In this document: positions 60,890 through 64,000 of the stretch, one piece after another | Position numbering within the stretch: position 1 is the first letter of the stretch | Layout of the letters: every line of letters begins with the position of its first letter | Assembly (NCBI RefSeq): GCF_025766255.1 | Contig: NW_026516688.1 | Coordinates: 310,001-374,000 of the forward strand | Direction: 5' to 3' | DNA from: Zychaea mexicana | Taxonomy: Eukaryota > Mucoromycota > Mucoromycetes > Mucorales > Lichtheimiaceae | DNA: 64,000 bases | The notes under the pieces: generated by a model | Seen by the model: the letters and a program-made list of their open reading frames with translations, nothing else | The model's database searches: none | Told to the model about the DNA's origin: nothing | Made by a program: the position numbers and the translations under genes

Positions 60890-61257
60890 GTAAATTTAAA
60901 AAAAAAAGTCCAAGTTTGTGGGTTGACCGACGACAAACAGAGAACAGAAAAAAATAAATAACCGGGACCTTGGTAACAAAGTTGAGGATTGCGTGGAAAA
61001 GCAGAAGAGAGGCGTAGGGGATTGGGGGGAGGGGGCCTGTCAAAAAGAGAGACACGAGTGCTGGGGTTTCAGACTAGTTCACTTGTCACGCCCTGGGAGA
61101 AAAAAAAAAGAGGGAAAAACCGCCGGACACGTCGGGCCCAGCCAGCACAGAAAAAATATTTTATAGAGCTGCCTGCTCTTCGTGATTTGTTTTCTTCTCT
61201 TCTTTCCCTTTACTCACACATACGTCTTTTCTCCATCTCTTTATACAAAACTAGAAC

Positions 61258-61760
61258 ATGCCGCCTACACCCGATGTGCCAACCATCCCGACGACTCGTC
61301 GTTTCTCGCAGTATTACGTCCCGCAGGCCGTCTATCTCGGACTGGACGTCGAGGTCGACACCGAAACAAACACCGCGAATTATGCGATTTCCGTCCACGA
61401 TGGTTCGTACACCACCGACTTTTACACCGGCGAGTTCAAGGTCATGGCCAACAGCTCCTGCAAGAGGGAATGTCTAGAAGAAGGTCTCCGCAAGCTGCTC
61501 CAGGTTGTCAAACAATACTCGCTGGCGCAGCACTACAAGGTCCAGATCATTGCCTTGTCCAACACGCTTTATGACGCTTATTTCAAAAAGGGAGAAGAGC
61601 CTCCATTGACAGCTGCGAGTGCGTTTTGGCGCGAGCTCGATGCTATTCCTTTCCATATCCGCACACATGGTGAGACGCTCGATGAACGTGCAAGCGCAGC
61701 TGTACGCAAGGCGGTCATATGGTAATTACGAGAAACAAACACAACAGCGCATATCAGTCA

Positions 61761-61819
<59 letters not shown>

Positions 61820-64000
61820 CAGCAACGCATTGTTGTAAGCAAACAAACAAAGAGAATGCCTTCCCATTGGTACTGACAACAGCTGGTTGCCTTTTGCAGG
61901 ATGTCGCCCCAGTATCCGGGAAACATTCCACGTGTGTGCGTTGGCTATCGTCATGAAGTCGAAGGTGGGTAACATCTTTGTGTTTCTGTTGTGCCAGAAG
62001 GCGAAAAGAAAAACGAGAGACTCAATAACTACTACATTCGCCGACAGTTGACTTCAACGGCTTGATTCACATGGTTGACTTGGTCGACTATGAGAGAACC
62101 GTATGCAAGGACACGTGGCGTGTTCTGCAAGAAATGGCGACCAAATACAAAGATCGCAACCTTAGTGTTTCGTTTTTCAATTCGACGCCCCAAGGCGGTG
62201 GAGGTAATAACAACTCATGCAATGCCTTTATCAGACAACAAGGCAGCAGCTAACATATACAACAACAGTTGCCCTCATGCGCCATGCTCTCCTGCGGCTA
62301 TACCGTCTGCTGCATCTGGATGTGCACTGTAAGTGATATATCATCAATGTTCGCTGTTTTGTTTGTAGAAAGCGGTTCCGCGGAAGAACACCAACAATAA
62401 CAGGAACAACTGTCAATCTTTACATCATGATGTGTTGACATTCAACAAATGCACTTTTCCTCATTTGTAACAATCTATATAGGGTTTGTGGCACGTCCCA
62501 AGCCTGAAGTGTTTGATATTACCAAGCGCAAGTTCCACAACGTGCTCCAAGGTGTAGCACCACCTGATGTCAGACTGAACGATCATGACAAGCAGATGTT
62601 CATTGATTGGTCCAACGAGAACGTCGACCGTTTCTGGTGCAAAGACGGTGGTCCTCTGCTTAAATCGAACGTCATTATCATCGACGATCCCCAATGTATG
62701 TTGTTTATCTGCGAGATGGTGCATACGAATTTTTAAAAGTACTGACACATGTTCACATTGCTGTTAGTGGTTGGCATCATTCCTCACATTAAGAAAATCA
62801 ATCCAAAGTGCCGCGTGATCTTCCGTTCACACATTGAAATGCGTGCCGATCTTATCAGAGATTACCCGGACGGTCCTCAGGCAGAAACATGGAAGTAAGT
62901 ACTTCTTGGAATTGATCGTGTGGGGCTGTTTTAACATACATTACTTACTGTACCAATTCTACATTTTGAAGCTTCCTGTGGCAATTTATTCAGCACGCCG
63001 ATCTGTTTATTGCGCACCCAATGGATAACTTTATCCCTGACGTCGTCCCACGACGCAACGTTGTACTGATGCCCGCTACTACTGACCCATTGGACGGTCT
63101 CAACAAGCCGATCGATGGATGGTGCACAGAGTACTACCAATCCGTGTTCAACCGTGTCTGCATGGATCAGGGCGCCAACGAGGTTGACTGGTCTCGCCCT
63201 TACATTGTCCAAGTTGCTCGGTTTGATCCATCCAAGGGTATTCCAGACGTTCTCGAGTCCTATAGATTGCTGCGCGAAAAGCTTGCAGCCGATGGTATTG
63301 ATGATTATAATACCCCTCAACTTATTGTCTGTAAGTTTCTGGCTCCTTTCTTCGTGCTCCCACCTTTGAAATTATCCGACAACAGTATGTTCGCTTCCGA
63401 TTTTAATTTACTATTGCTATCCAAATAGGTGGTCACGGCAGTGTAGACGATCCCGATGGCACCGTAATTTACGAACAGACTCACCGTACGCTACTAAAGC
63501 CAGCGTTTACTGCCATCTCTTTGGATATCATTGTTGCGCGCCTTCCGCCAAACGATCAGTTGCTAGACTTGGTAATCAGCAATGCACGAGTCGCCTTACA
63601 ACTTTCCCACCGTGAAGGCTTTGAAGTGAAAGTCACCGAAGCTTTGCACAAGGGCGTTCCTGTAGTTGCGTATGAAGCCGGTGGTATTCCACTCCAAATC
63701 CAACGTAACGTGGACGGTTTTCTGGAAAAGATTGGGGACGTCAAGGGCGTCGCGGACCGTCTCTATGAGCTCACTACAGACGATGGCCTTCGCAACAAGA
63801 TGGGTGCTGCAGCCAAAAAGGCAGTGACCGAGGAATTCTTTACTGTATGGAATAGCATTGGCTGGCTCCACTTGTGTCTTGAGCTCACGAACGAAGCGGG
63901 ATTGGACAGTGGTAGTAAAGGTCTGCTCGATGAAGAAGCCACCTTTGAGCGTAACTCTCAAGTTGGCAATAACCGAAAGGTGTCTGATATGTGGAGAAAA
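61258..64000 (+). CDS. Trehalose phosphorylase (retaining, CCG-9-like), 3'-incomplete
   Basis: Fungal trehalose phosphorylase/synthase of the GT4 type, relating trehalose plus phosphate to glucose 1-phosphate plus glucose in the cytosol. Exons: join(61258..61721, 61900..61964, 62048..62203, 62269..62328, 62483..62695, 62768..62894, 62972..63330, 63429..>64000). The N-terminal family-specific domain is FSQYYVPQAVYLGLDVEVD. The GT-B part has HMVDLVDYERTVCKDTW, IIPHIKKINPKCRVIFRSHI, ADLFIAHPMDNFIPDVVP, VQVARFDPSKGIPDVLESY and CGHGSVDDPDG. The donor-site motif is SHREGFEVKVTEALHKGVP then AYEAGGIP (E-x7-E type). The frame is open at the window edge, so the last residues are missing. Intron 1 holds a long (TG)n run. 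MPPTPDVPTIP is the only plausible start, directly after a pyrimidine-rich leader. Confidence 0.93.
61763..61818 (+). repeat. (TG)n microsatellite in intron
   Basis: About 28 uninterrupted TG units within intron 1 of the trehalose phosphorylase gene, a likely hypervariable locus. Confidence 0.95.

Noticed and set aside
61726..61975. His/Thr and Cys/Val repeat frames
   Set aside because: They are translations of the (TG)n microsatellite in an intron.

Overview
This window is nuclear DNA from a filamentous fungus, most likely an early-diverging one (Mucoromycota, probably Mucorales). Genes are dense and cut by many short GT-AG introns. The gene set fits that group: type III glutamine synthetase, fungal trehalose phosphorylase, suicidal THI4, a Crypton-type recombinase with a GCR1-like tail, and several uncharacterised repeat-associated families. 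The phylum is an inference from gene content; no marker was searched. All exon joins were read by eye from splice signals, reading phase and family conservation.

Layout. 0-11.6 kb: end of a P/Q-rich gene, twinfilin (-), a phospholipase-B-like GDSL lipase (-), a duplicated fragment of SMC6 (+), a Nab2/ZC3H14-type poly(A)-binding protein (+) and a FAR-17a/AIG1-like membrane protein (-). 11.9-17.7 kb is an accessory block: a disabled uncharacterised gene, a scrap of a DUF2235 gene, and a 3.7 kb element with 200-bp terminal inverted repeats. That element holds a decayed Tc1/mariner-like transposase (-) and a decayed uncharacterised gene (+) with a nuclease-like motif. 18.8-32.9 kb: a Rab GTPase, a frameshifted DUF2235 gene, an F-box protein, Got1, beta-tubulin and a RING-LON protein. 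32.9-37.5 kb is gene-poor. 37.5-42.2 kb: THI4 and glutamine synthetase III, divergent from a 548-bp shared promoter. 42.4-44 kb: a broken Crypton. 44.7-52.4 kb: a NELF-B/COBRA1 homologue and SMC6, tandem on the minus strand. 54.4-64 kb: a Kre9/Knh1-like GPI protein, a poly-Q SAM methyltransferase and, divergently, trehalose phosphorylase, which runs off the end.

Most genes are unrelated housekeeping functions. The points most worth following are the NELF-B homologue in a fungus, the TIR element with its two-gene arrangement, a beta-tubulin carrying Tyr167 and Ala198 (changes associated with benzimidazole resistance), the inverted 40-kb-distant partial duplication of SMC6, and two GC-AG introns.
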